DNA from: Tetranychus cinnabarinus
Taxonomy: Eukaryota; Arthropoda; Arachnida; Trombidiformes; Tetranychidae
Direction: 5' to 3'
Assembly: GCA_022266195.1 (NCBI GenBank)
Contig: WHVY01000005.1
Coordinates: forward strand, 4,278,001-4,342,000
Length of the DNA stretch: 64,000 nt
Shown: positions 22,421 to 35,200 of the stretch, one piece after another
Layout of the letters: each line of letters opens with the position of its first letter
Position numbering within the stretch: the stretch's first letter is position 1
Translations under genes and position numbers: made by a program
The notes under the pieces: generated by a model
Database searches by the model: none
What the model was told of the DNA's origin: nothing
What the model saw: the letters and a program-made list of their open reading frames with translations, nothing else

Positions 22421-25400
22421 CTAGACAAAGGTAACCTCACTTTTACCATTTCTGTAAATAACATGATTTGCTGATTTGTTTACAATTACATTGTGACGTG
22501 AAGCAAGAATATCGGTTTCTTCATTGTCACCAATTTGGCAAAATATTTTCCTAAATGTTATCCTAAATTGTCTTGACATTGTACAATAGAGAATAAAATT
22601 GATGGCACTGTTGATTAAAGCAAGTATGTCAAGTAGATCACCTAATGGTGAATAAACTGTTTGGAAGAAATTCTCGCCAAGGAAGACACTTAAAACAATT
22701 AATATTCCTCCGGGTAGCTCAGTGAGAAGGAAAATCAATAATACAGCAAGCAATAGACGAGTAGTCCTATCATGGGCCTGACTGGACTCATGATGATGGT
22801 TATGGTGGTGACTGTGGTGGTGGTGTTGATGTTGCGGAGATGGATTATTATGAGGATAATCTGGATGGAGAAGATGTTGTTGTTGTGACGAATTGGTTAG
22901 GTTATTATTATCTAGCTGGGATCCTGTGCTTGCTGAACCTCGTTTACTTTTATTATTCATCTTTTTGGATTGGCATAATTCAATCTTATTTGTTGCTTCG
23001 TTAATTGTGCTTGCTGGATCACAGGCAGGTGAACAACTCCAACGTCTACTATCATTGGTATTATCATTGATTGTTGTTCCAGTTCCAGTGGCTGTTGGTG
23101 TCAATAGATCAGGCTTTGAATTATTGTTGTATGAAGAGCGAAGACGAGCTTTACGTTTATCTGCCTCAATCAGGATTTTAATTATTGCCAGGCTAAAATA
23201 AGTTAACAAAATACAAGGCACTAATTTTGTTCCTACGCTGAAAACCCAAAAGTTCAGATTCTTCAGGAACTTGTCGTTTTTAAGGGATAACTCGCTCCAA
23301 TCGATCTGTAAATGTAAATAAATAAATAAAGACAAAACCAATTAGTCAAGCATAAAGTTGAACTTAAAGCATGATTATGAACTTAGATTTGAACCAAAGG
23401 AGAAACAAAAACACCAAATTACTATTAAAGTAAGATAGCGTATACAAATTATGGTTTTAAATTGTTACAAAGTAAATAGAAGTCTATAGATTAAATGTGA
23501 AAATATATTTCTTTTCATTTTATAATTTAACTCATTTCTTTCATTTTACTTGTTCACTGAGACAAAAACTTTGACAACCTTAAGGATATTGAATAAAAAT
23601 ACAAGAAAGCTCTTGAAGGAGATTCCTTTTAAAAAAAGTTTATAGTTATTTTTTTTTTCTCGTATCACTGAATAACTAGAGCCATGAGGAATTATATCAT
23701 GATAAGAGGAGGTGGAAAAAAGTGAATTGTCAAGAGAAGCAGCGGGAAGAGAAGCACATAAATGAAGCTTTGAGGCCATGGAAATTGTGTTCCTTCTCAA
23801 GAGTCTACCAAGTTGAATCCATATAATACAATCAACTAATGATGAGAATCAAAGGTTCTTAGCAATGAATTAATTGGAGGAGCAGAGTTACCAGGATTTC
23901 AATACTTAAAGATCTTTTTCATCTTTAAGATTTTTTCCTTCCACTCGTTTAACCAAAAAGAAGGAAAGGAAATTTAGTTTTATTTTAAAGCCTCTTGAGA
24001 TACACAGAATTAACCCTTAACTTTGGCAGGTATCAATGGTGTGAAGAAATGAAAGCTGCTGTGAAAGTGACGAAGAAATAGTTATAGATGAGATTTACAA
24101 ACTAAACTTGATAAAAAATTTAAAAACAATTTCAATAATTTAACAAAATTTAAGAGCTTCACATGAACCGAGAAAAAAAGTATCGACTGATTCCTCACTA
24201 TGCTTTGATTTTCCCTTCAAAGATGGCGCTTACCAAAAAAACGGTAAACAAAGGAAAAATCGTTATTTTGTTTGATTCAATTTTTTTAATTTCATTATAA
24301 ATGTTCATATTTACTAATAAATGTTCAGTTTCAACAATTTGGATTATCTTTTTATGAAGGTATTTATCATGAGTATATTTGCTTTTTAACTACTGGATTA
24401 ATTAACTTTACCTAACAAGTTTGTTTATTGATAACTTTCAATGAGATTATGTTTGTTAACGTAGTAAACAAAGCTGTTTTGGTTAATGACTTTCCCTTCC
24501 ACTAATTGATACATTGTTCTTGCTGAATCAAAATGTATTGACCTTTTAATTGACCTTTAAACATGTTGTTACCTTAATTAGATTTACTGGTATTATGCAC
24601 ATTGTGATTACTCCAAGTGTAAATGTAAATTAACTCAAAACTTGATTTAATTCAACTGAAGCTTGAGTAAGAGTAAATGTAATCTTTTCTCAGCATCAAC
24701 ATCATCAACCAACTCTACACTTACTTAACTCAAGATTTAACTAATTGGCTTAATTTTTTAAGTTGTATGCTTGTTAAACCAACTATAATTTGATTGTCTT
24801 TATTTTTAATCCTCTTTTGTTTGTCTTCCTTTCTCCGCTTTCATCAATTAAACTCACTTATTTATTCATTGTACTAACTCTATGCATCTTTTGTCCTATT
24901 CCAGGTTTCCTTCAATGGCATTCAACTTGATCTGTTATTCCCTGAGACTGACTGTTTTTTTCTTCACATCGTCAACATTTTTATCCCGAATCTCTATAAT
25001 GGCCATGGAAGGTTCAGATAATGATGATAAATAATGGTAACAAAACAAGATAAAGGAAAACAGAAAAGAGAATTCATTTTCCAATTTTGGTTTCTTTTTT
25101 GGCAACTTATTACATGTGCATGTAAGTTGCTATTTTGTTTATTTGCTTTTTCACTATTCCGTTAATAATTCTGTAAACTTGTTGCTTGAAATATTTTCAT
25201 TCTTATTCATTCAATTCTTTGTGAATAACAAAATTTTCATCTCTCTGCCATTTCTATCAATTTGCTTTCATGATTATGCAGGTATTATTTGCTCAACCCT
25301 CTGTTAACTGTGTCTTATTGTTTTTGAGTTCAATCTTTGTTTTCCTTGAGAGTCTTTTGCATTACTCGATCTTCATTGATTTTAATTTTCATTAAAATTA

Positions 25401-27652
25401 TCAAATTCTATGCCAGAATGAAAAAAAGTTTGCTTAAAGTAACGGATCGAAACCAGGCAGAGCATTGAATTAGAGTTATTGGCCAGAGATGATAACAAAA
25501 TAGATTGGAAAATTTCATCTTCAGCACCAAAAAATAGCGGAGAAGGGACTTCACTCAACAGTAAAATCAATCCTCTCAAATTGAATTGTTGATTGTGAAT
25601 GATCAACAATAAATATTTGAAAAAATTGACATCAACCGAGAGCTTGAAGTTCATACAATCATTAAAATTCAAATCATTATCGTTATTTAATTATTCTGAT
25701 TGAAAGTTCAAAAAACTTTCAAAAGTTTTCAATAGGATTTTATTCAAACTGCAAGAAAATTGAAAAAGTCCTTTCTATAGAAATTCAATGTTAAAATTCT
25801 GGTTATTTTGTTAAGATGGAATAATTAAATGACGAGAAATCTCAGTTATACTCAATCTATATGAATCAATTTACGTTACAGCTTATTAATCTGTAAATTT
25901 TCCTTCTGTATCTTTTCAGGCTGAAAGATGTCAATCCTTTTCCATTCATCTCTTTATTAATTGCCTTTTACTACAAATGGTAATTCACAAGTCAAGGATT
26001 TCAATTTAAGGATCACTTTCAATGCTCTTCAAGGCATTTGACGTTATGACAACCACCTGTTTTCATCTATCGATTGAAATATGCTAACCTTAAATCAATT
26101 TCCTTGATTGATTTTCAACAAATTTTCAGAACCTGGAAAAGTAGACTAAAATGACTGGATTGAAGCGAATTATCTAATCAAATTGAATTACTGGATTAAG
26201 CTTCTATGCAAATGCAATTCCTCAGTTTCCACGGATTGACTCAAAGATTCAATTTTTGGATGCAATCCTGGAATCAAACCACAATTAACTCCGACTTACC
26301 CGATAATAAATACCAATTGTATCTTCGACAGGTGAAATGGTGAAGGAAAGGTACATTGGGATACAAAATATTGGAACTATCAAGTAGATAGAAATGATGG
26401 AGATAATAGCGCTTCTCATTGTAAACCAAGTTCTGCTTCGTGTTGGATAACTGTTCCATTAAGCCATTGACCAATGTTGCAAATTATGGACCAGACCAGG
26501 AGGAAAATCACAAATATATAAGAGAAATGAGAAAAGAAATGTTTCATATTAAAAGGTAAATCTTTTAAACATTTAACTGAGTTCAATAATATTTTAATAT
26601 TTTAGTAATTCTTTTATTGATTTCTCTTTTTTAGATATTACATTTGGTGATATTTTTGCTGCTCAGTTTGTTGGTCTTTTCTGTCAAACCAAAATGGCCT
26701 TTGAATGTTCCTCAATTGTTGTCTTATTTTATCGTTTCTGGTAATAGTTTGGTCCATTACATCTTAATACTCAACTCTAATGTCCTGATACACAAATCTA
26801 TTTCGTCGTAACCAAACATGTTTAAAAAAACTTTGCCAGGCTTAACTCATATATTAATGTCTAACATAATCAGTTAAACCTTTCAATTTGTTTAAGAGAA
26901 AATATAATTTGTACACAAAAAAAGGGTAAGTTTTTCATTAATTGTATATGCTTCAGATATTTTCATTGCTTTTTTTCATTCTCTTTACATTATCTAACAT
27001 ATTGTAATAAGACTAATTGTTTATTTTAATTCTTTTCTCTTTTCCTATTTGTTTCTATTTGTTGTAGTCTTTTCAACCTTATTTCATGTTATCCTACGCA
27101 TGGTTTATCTGTCTGTTTTTAGACGAAATGGTGTTATATTGGAATGGTAAATTGTGAATCATAAAATTAATGGTATTAATAAAGATGATAATGATGTTTA
27201 CTTTTCACACTAATGATAAATCTTCCAAGAAAGCAAAAAAAGATAATTGTCAATTTGTGATTATTTTGGGAAAACCAGTTTGTTGGATTTTGCTGAATTG
27301 AACTGATTCCAGAATTACCAGACATTGATAAACATGGAACACAATGGACACTATTTGTTTTGTTTTGTATCGAGATGAAGGTTTATATCATTTTGGAAAG
27401 TCTCACCTGACGGATAAAAGCCTCCAAACTGCTAGAAGAATGGTTAACCATGTTGATATAGAATGAAAAACAACGCTAAAATGAGCATGAAAAAATGTAA
27501 AAACTGTCCACGGATAGGAATACAATTCAGTTGGCGGTTGCTCATGGCGTATATGATTGTGAATTGAAAATGGTATATAATCAACCATAACCAGCATATC
27601 AGCAACAGCTAAACCTGTTAGAATGGCATTTGTTGGTGAAACCATATTTTTC
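22421..27652 (-). CDS. Myosuppressin receptor-type GPCR, 5' end missing
   Basis: Class A receptor that would couple a FMRFamide-like neuropeptide (myosuppressin) to G proteins at the plasma membrane. Three exons on the minus strand fit in phase: 27652-27407 (TM2-TM3), 26450-26300 (TM4 and start of ECL2) and 23305-22421 (TM5 to stop), together 426 whole residues plus a split first codon. All junctions are GT-AG. Diagnostic segments are SPTNAILTGLAVAD in TM2, STWLTILLAVWRLLSVSYP at TM3/ICL2 (WRL in place of DRY, as I recall for DMSR receptors), RTTRLLLAVLLIFLLTELP in TM6 and LINSAINFILYCTMSRQFR in TM7. The third intracellular loop is unusually long, about 135 residues, with Asn-, Gln- and His-rich runs. 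The exon with the N-terminus and TM1 was not found upstream to 64 kb. Other FMRFamide-receptor relatives are possible but less likely. Confidence 0.85.
22765..22880 (-). repeat. His/Gln-rich low-complexity tract in the receptor ICL3
   Basis: CAT/CAC and CAA codon runs encode QQQHLLHP and a HQHHHHSHHHNHHH segment. The tract lies in the third intracellular loop just before TM6 and is probably length-variable. Confidence 0.85.
23306..26299 (-). other. Receptor intron (2994 bp), no gene inside
   Basis: Spans donor GTAAGT at 26299 to acceptor TTTACAG at 23306, phase 0. Short open frames inside have no recognisable features. An AGATGGCG motif is at 24221-24228. Confidence 0.75.
26451..27406 (-). 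other. Receptor intron (956 bp), no gene inside
   Basis: Donor GTGAGA at 27406 to acceptor GGAACAG at 26451; the split codon AG|T gives serine in SVSYP. Nothing else recognised. Confidence 0.75.
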
Positions 27653-30600
27653 CTGTTTCCAGATGAATAAATATAAGGAATAAAGCAAAAAAAGATCAAA
27701 TTAATGGGCTGATAAGAGCATAAACGGGTTCAAGTAAACAACACATGCTAATAACAATGCAACTTAATCATTGTAACAATTTAGTAAATTAATATTTCAT
27801 GTTACAGATTGGAATCATTGATTCTTTTTCTCTGACTCTCTCTTCCCATGAAATATGATATTAACCAATCTTGTCACAATTGTTCAAATCTTTATTGATT
27901 ATCAAATGCCATTTTGTTCATTTCAACACTGTAAATAGACAAAGTGAACCAATTCTGATTCTTCAGCTATTGTCCAATCATTATCCAAAATATTAATCAA
28001 TACAAAAGAAGATTTTTTCACAGGCTAATTATTTGCTCAATTGTTTTGCCAATTGTAACAAGATATTACAATTTACACATTTCCCATTGTAAATACATTA
28101 AAGTTGATTAACTTCTTATGCCTTGATAACAAATGGTGTGAAATGTATCTCGATTGGTCGTGAAAATGTAAATTTCAAAGCTAAATAATTATTGAATCAG
28201 TATAACGTTTCAATTTTAACGTCTCATGTTCGGGAAGAATCAGTAAAAATATAAACAAATGCTTAGTTGTTGAGTCAATTTGGCAATTTCATGTTAGGAT
28301 TTTGACATTCTCTTTCGATCAAGTTAAATGTTTGATTAGTTTAACCTTTCATTTGTTAAATTAAATTTTTAACTCAATTCTATTCCATGTTGATAACGAT
28401 TAACTTTTATTTTCTCAGGGTTATATAATTTCTTTTCTTCTTTCCACTGTACATTACCTCATAAGGTTGTTCAATAAGGTGAAGTTTGCCGGAAATTAGT
28501 TTTCTTCATTCATTGATTCAGTGTTTGAAGGTGAATTGGATTGTAATAGATGATGATGATTCAACGGTGAACTTTTGTCTCGATCATCTTGAACAAATCA
28601 TGATTCTCTCGGGTAAAATTGTGATTGTCTGTTAAACAGATGAACATCAAAACATGTACATTTTTGTTTCTTCCTTGTACAGTTGTATTTTGTATTATTT
28701 CATGTTTTATGATGGCAATCAATAAGCATTAGAATGATGATTTACTTGGTTAGGTATTAACTGATGTTTAACCGATTTGATTGACACTTGTTTTACTCTC
28801 AATCCACAATTGTTATTAGTTGAAACCACATTCACAGGAAAAGTAAATCAACAATATATCTAATAGCAAATATAAATTAAGATTCTGATGAAATTAACTA
28901 GATCAATCATGGTAATTATTGTAATATTCACATTGATAGTTGGTTCAACAAAGCTTTGATCACTAATTATTTATGCAAACATTAAAGATGCATAATTAAT
29001 TGCATTGTAAATGTCTTGAAGCAAAAACACAGCTTCCAATCTTTTCTTCTAGATGGCTCTTGTTTAAAACAAAAAAGCTTAACGGTCATTAGCAAACTCT
29101 TTCTTTGGCTCTTTCTCTTTCTTAACCCAATTGCGACTGAATTTGCTATTAGTGTTTTAAATTGTGTTTCTTGAATACCATTAATCAACTTTAACGATGT
29201 CACTTAAAATGACCTGAAATGACTGTTCGACCATGTTGATCAAACATTGTTTTGAATAACATCAAAGACATAAACAATCTTTCATTTTAAAATCGTTTCA
29301 CTTGAATTGTCACAGTTATTTTATAACTGATTCTGTTGACAATTTTAACTCAATATTAAATGTTCCCATTGAGATAATTCAATTCAGTTGAGTGAAGTTC
29401 AACAGTTAAAGGATCAATTTGAGGTAAGAGAAAGAACTAAACTGATTATTCTGACTTTGATAATCTAATGTAACGCTATTTTGTTGCCTTTTCTAGTTTT
29501 TGGTTGCTTTAACCTTTTCCTTTTGCATTACAAGTTGCAAATCGGACCAGACTGGGAATCTTTTTGTTGATGGCGACCCTTCAAATCCTATTAATTAACT
29601 TTAATTGATTAAACAGATTGTCAATCTCATTGTTGATTAGTATCATCATCACCACTATCAACATGGTAAAAAATAGTAACAGTTTGAAAGAAGTAATCTT
29701 GAATTAAAGTTGGCAAGATCAACTGTAAATGCTGGACATTGAAGGAATCATTCTGCCTCCTGTCATCAATCAACTTAAGAGATTTACTTTTTGTTTTGAT
29801 TCCATAGTTACAGTGGTTATACTAGTAATTACAATCAAAAATAATTTTGACCAGTCAACTAAAGATTATCAAGAAATACAAGCCAAAAAAAGCAGAAGGT
29901 GGAGTAACAAGAAAGAAAGGGTAAAGAAACGGAAAATGAAAACAAACTGGATATTTTTTGTGTGACCAAATGAAATTTTACAAACAAAAATGGACAGCAG
30001 TAAAAAAAATTTGATCTAAAAAAAGGTGAAAGTGTTATTGGAAAGTGATGGAAATATTATCACAAGATGAAGAAAGAATATAGCAGCTTGAGATTGACAC
30101 GTTTTTGTTGGTAAAAAAACTTGAGACTGAATTAGATCAAAAGCATCATAAAGCTCATACCAAGGTTTCATATTTTGGTCTCTTTCATCCTAAAACACTT
30201 TTCTCTCTCTGAATTTCTCTTATGAACAATCATTTTTTTTCTCTCTCTTAAGCTATTATATGTTCATCACCTTCTCATTCACTTTCTATCAACTAACCTA
30301 ACCTACAAATCTCCTTTCTTGGCAAGTTTAAAAGTTGCTGCTATTTTTTTTCTATCATTCAGCATGTTGAGGGAAAGAGTGAGAAAAAAATGACAATAAG
30401 CTGTAAAAATCTCAATCGATTCTGGAAAATATTTTCTTCTTCAAATCGCATCTTTTTCCCCTGTTTCTTAAGCCTGAATGTCAACTGTCTAATAGTGTTG
30501 CTAAGCATAACTTGAAAAAAATGAAATCATTTCAGTGCTCCCTTCAATTTCCAAAATCATCATTCAAGCATTATATTATAGCAATTTAATGTTTCTTTTT

Positions 30601-31193
30601 TTCTCAATAGGATTTCAATTTACTCCGTGTTAAATTGTAAACTCGTATGTTGATGGAAACGCAAAGCTAAACTGAAGAAGCAACAGAAATATGGAATGAA
30701 ATCAAAGAGAAGTAACCTGTAACAAAAGTTTGGTTAAGGATTCACAAAGATGAAAGGAAAGATGAAACACGATGAATCAAAAATTGAGAAAGCAAGTTCA
30801 CTGAAAGGCTCGACTTATCAATCATCGATTGAGGAAAAGTTAACCAAGTTCAGGCCACAGGCTAAATCTTGAAGAACCTTTTCATTCAATGTTCAATGCA
30901 TAATATCAACTGATTTGAAAATCATTTTGCATGTAAAACCAGAATAGAGACTGAATATATAGTTACAGATGCAAAAAACAGATAAGTAAGTGAGTGAAGG
31001 TAAGAATCTGACAAGTGATGATTGAATATGTGATTTTGCATGATTTTTTACTTTAACCTTTCTTTTCATTCATCCTTCATCGTTTCATCTTTTATACTTT
31101 TTCACCTTTTCACCTATTTTCACATTTACCATTGGAAATTGGATTGGATACAATTTGGAATCGAATTAAATTACGATGAAATTGGATAGGATG
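27653..31193. other. No gene recognised; presumably receptor 5' intron or intergenic
   Basis: The exon ending upstream of the acceptor at 27653 should encode TM1 and finish with two bases of an interrupted codon. I looked for a donor preceded by a hydrophobic TM1-like frame on the minus strand and found none here. The open frame at 29729-29965 on the plus strand has no features of a known family. Confidence 0.5.
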
Positions 31194-31195
31194 TA

Positions 31196-31357
31196 AAGGT
31201 GTATCTGCCACCAAACAGCGACCTCTCAAAATTTATAATAACCTTGATTTTATGAAAGGTCAAAACGCTGTTAACTAGACTTGTATTAGATCGCTAGACT
31301 TTTTCAACAGCGTTTTTAAATTTTGAGATGGGCGATTTTCGATGGCAGAAACACCTT
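31196..31357. mobile_element. 162-bp MITE, Tc1/mariner-like
   Basis: The ends are imperfect inverted repeats of about 37 bp: AAGGTGTATCTGCC on the left and GGCAGAAACACCTT on the right, extending to CTCAAAATTT/AAATTTTGAG. TA flanks both ends (31194-31195 and 31358-31359), as in Tc1/mariner target duplications. An inner AACGCTGTT/AACAGCGTT hairpin is also present. No coding capacity, so non-autonomous. Confidence 0.75.
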
Positions 31358-32009
31358 TAAAAGAGACTTATTGATTTGGGTTTTACTCTATCAACCTGTT
31401 CAAGGTAAAAGTTGATTGCTTATTCATTTCAGTTTTTACCTTCTTTTGGAAAAAATGATCAATTAATGGTTTCCAAGTTAGCCAAATATAAAAAAATTGA
31501 GTCTGAGAGAGGGAAAAAGAGCTGATAAGTGAATTACATATTGGCCAGTTAGTTGACCATGAATTAATGAATTACTAGTTTCAATTCCTTTGACAATTAT
31601 CTGGACCTTTTCTCTTTTTTATCACTTTTCTTGCAGCCAGTTTATGAGGTATCATTAGAGAGTTGATTTGAATCTTCAATTGGTGTCTATAACATGCAAA
31701 TCAATTTTTGATTTCATGAATGGAAAGATGGACTACAATTAGCATGATAAACACTGTTCTCTTCAATTAACCAACCCTCATTTTGGTAACCAATTTAATA
31801 GTAACCGTTACACCGGATGAATCTATTATATATATGGAATGGTCATCAGATAATTTTAAGCATCTTTCATGGAAAGAAAATTGGAATCAAATCATTTATT
31901 GACAAAGTTATTGAATGGAAAAGACTGGGTAAGGAAAGGAAGACTGATTTTATGATAAAAATGAGAAATGAAAGTTAACAATTTTTTTTCTTCAATTGAT
32001 TATTTACAG

Positions 32010-32263
32010 TTGTTCGAGATGTCGGAAGATGGACAAAAAGAGCAAAACTTGATCTTTATTTTATTTTACTTGTGAAAGGCTTTCCTGATGATGTGGATAG
32101 TGCAAACTCAAGTACACTGAGGGAAGGACAAGAAAAGCATGAAAACAATTTAGACATTGATCATGATGAAAAACTCATGATGATGGTGATGACAAATGAA
32201 ATACAACAACTTGAATGCCTTGTTGATTCATTGGATCCATCGACCAATCAAGTGGAAAATTAA
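32010..32263 (+). other. Possible orphan exon
   Basis: A polypyrimidine tract and TTTACAG acceptor are followed by an open frame of about 84 codons to a stop at 32263. It reads VRDVGRWTKRAKLDLYFILL and then an acidic, polar segment (SSTLREGQEKHENN). No partner exon and no family were recognised. It may be a last coding exon or chance. Confidence 0.2.
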
Positions 32264-35200
32264 TCCATTCTACCTGGGTTGGTCTTTTCAATGACCCTGT
32301 CACCCTCGACAAACAAAAATTTGACGACATTTATTTACATTTAATCATTGATCCAGGAGAAGGAAACAAGGAAGAAGAGGAGAAAATTTCGGACGAAAAA
32401 AAAGGATAAAATAGAGGAAAATATGAGACAAGACAAGAAAATGATGGCAACAAGAATAACTGAAAAAATTGGACAAAGGAGAGTTTACACAAGAAAAAAG
32501 GTTACAAAAGTTTCATCAACCGTAATGGAAACAGCTTATCAAGACACAAAATAATCAATTAACGAAAAAGATTCCAGCACTATTATTAGCATCATCATCT
32601 CCATCATCATCCATTATTATCATTATTCACTTTTACAGTGTTTTAAAAAGTACATAAATGATGTTAACAAAATGGCAGCCACCAAGAGAAGCAAAGAGAA
32701 AGAAAAAAAAAGAACAGAAAAGCTTTGGTATTCAGATCAATAAACATCCTAAATATGACCCAGGAACAGGGAAAAAAGGCAAATGGTGTGAACTACGTCA
32801 AGATCAACTTCATGAAAGATTAACATAATCAAAATATTCCAACTGATGAAATGGGGATTCATTTCATACAAAATTATATATTAATATGCGTGTCAGTTGG
32901 CAAGTGTTTGATTACTCTTGAATGTGAAATCGCCGTTCATAATAAGTAAATATTTACAAAGATATTTGCGCTTTTATGGTTACTCCATGAAGGATTAAAT
33001 TTGAAAAGCTTTCTTGTGTCTCATCATCTTTAACATCAACAACATCTTAAATGATTGTCACACTTGCAACCCATTCAATTGGTTTTTATCAGATGGATTC
33101 AAGAATCTCTATTTCAACCGATTCAACATATAAATGTCTTTTTTTGCCCTCTTGATTTGGATTTTTATTCAATTGCAACATTTACTCTATTACATCTTCA
33201 AATCGGTGATTTATAATCGATGTTGTGAATGGACATTACAATAAGCTGATTGTTAACCTTATTATAACCCTTCTCTCGTCTCAAATCATTATTCGCTATT
33301 TATTAACTATCCATTGGCAATTCCTGACAATTAAACTCATTGGCTTAATCCCTGAGCAATTAATTTCCATTGGGAATATTAACTCTATTTATCAGATTCA
33401 CATTCTGCAGTGAATTTAGGTAGAGAAACAAGTGGAATAAAAACATGCCAGTTAACTTGATCAGAGAGGAATCAAAGGATAAGACTGAAGAGTTGTTGAT
33501 AAATAAATTTTGACCATCAATTTAAAGACAAAAATGGATATAATGGTCACTTGAAAAACATTGAGGGCCCAAAGACTCTACTTAAAACAGCTATTAAAGC
33601 TTTTCTTCCCTTGGAATGTTAAATAATTCAGAGAATCATCAATGGTACATGTTGAATTACCAAGCATTGGATGGAAAAGAATCAAATTAAATCAATTGTG
33701 ATTGTGTAAACTGTTTAAACTTTTACTTTTAACCAGCCAAGGTTAATGTAATCTAAGCTATTTCAACGAGTTGACGACGAAAGCCAAATAATAAAAGTAA
33801 ACAGAATCAAAATATCTGACAATGAAGTAGAAAAAGAAAGAAGAAGATGATGACTGGAGAAGATGTTCAACAAGAATAAAAAGAAAATGAAGAAACGAAA
33901 TGATGATCATGATGATGCTGATGAATCAAATGGAGAAAAGGCGCAAAAGTACAAAGAAATGATAGAAACAAGTAAACAGAAAGAAGTGAATTTAATATCA
34001 ATAAATCGGAAGTTGTCAAATGAAACAACTACATCAATCAATAATGATCTTGAAAAAAAATTGTATGGATGAACAGAAAGTAAACATGAAACATATATTG
34101 GATTGTTACTTTGATTACATGGATCAAGAGAAACTGAAAGCTGATTTAAGAGCACACAAAATAACATTTGTACAAGCTTAAATTAACCTAAAAAACAGCA
34201 ACACACACACATGGACAAAAAAATGGCGAGGAAACAAAAAATGCCACTTAAATTGATCAGATATCTTATCATGGCAAAGCTAAATGTCACGTAAATTGTT
34301 ACCTTGAACAACAACAACAAGAACGACAAAAAATTGAGTCTAATTAAAATGTATCACTGGTTGGATGTTAACTTATGGAGAGTCACTCATATCATTGATA
34401 AATATCATGTTTCACTGGATTTCGAGAGGCAAAAATAATTAAATGGAAACAAAATAATTGTATTAATAATTTAATGCGCTTTTCCTGTCCACTGTTGTCA
34501 ATCAATCCCATGGAGAGTTTAAAATTGGCGCAAATATGTATTAACCAATGGTATAAATGAATGTAGCCAATGTTGACATGATGATGGTTTGGCGATGTTT
34601 CCACTGATTTTGTGACAACTGCAATGGTTACAGTGTTTTATGTTGGAAAGAAGTGACGTACATTAATGATAATAAATTAAATAATTTTGTTAGTCAATAC
34701 CTTGTTAACGTAACTCTGATTATCGTCAAATGGAAATGTTAAAAGATTCATTAACTTGGATTGAGGAAGAAAAGGTTTTACTTGTGAATCTCGACAAAAC
34801 CATCTTGTAATACATGTTTCAACACACTCCATGTATTATTAGATCTACTTGAATCTTCACAAAAGCCTAATATTAATTACAATTTAATTTCGCTGATTAC
34901 GTTTAACCTGGATAACTTTGCCTGCCATTGATCATCACCATTAATAAGGTGTAAATTGGTGGACACCATTTGATCCAGTCAACCATTGCCTACCATCATT
35001 ACAAGTACATTTTTTAGCTGATTTGTTTGCTTCTTGACATCTTTAGAGTTGTTTATTTTCAACAATCCATCCAGGTTAAAACCATAAATATCCTTTTCTC
35101 GGAAACTCAAAATATTGATCCACTCATCAAACCAGCATAAAAATGGTCATCACCATTTAATCAGCTGTTGACATCTCTTCAATTATTGTACACCTTTCAA

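Noticed and set aside
22893..23201. 102-codon open frame on the plus strand
   Set aside because: It is the antisense of the receptor ICL3 exon, whose repetitive codons leave the opposite strand open.
34690..34760. Candidate TM1 exon of the receptor, minus strand, ending in VTLTR before a GT donor
   Set aside because: The donor context and terminal residues fit, but the frame hits a stop 13 codons upstream and has no membrane segment.
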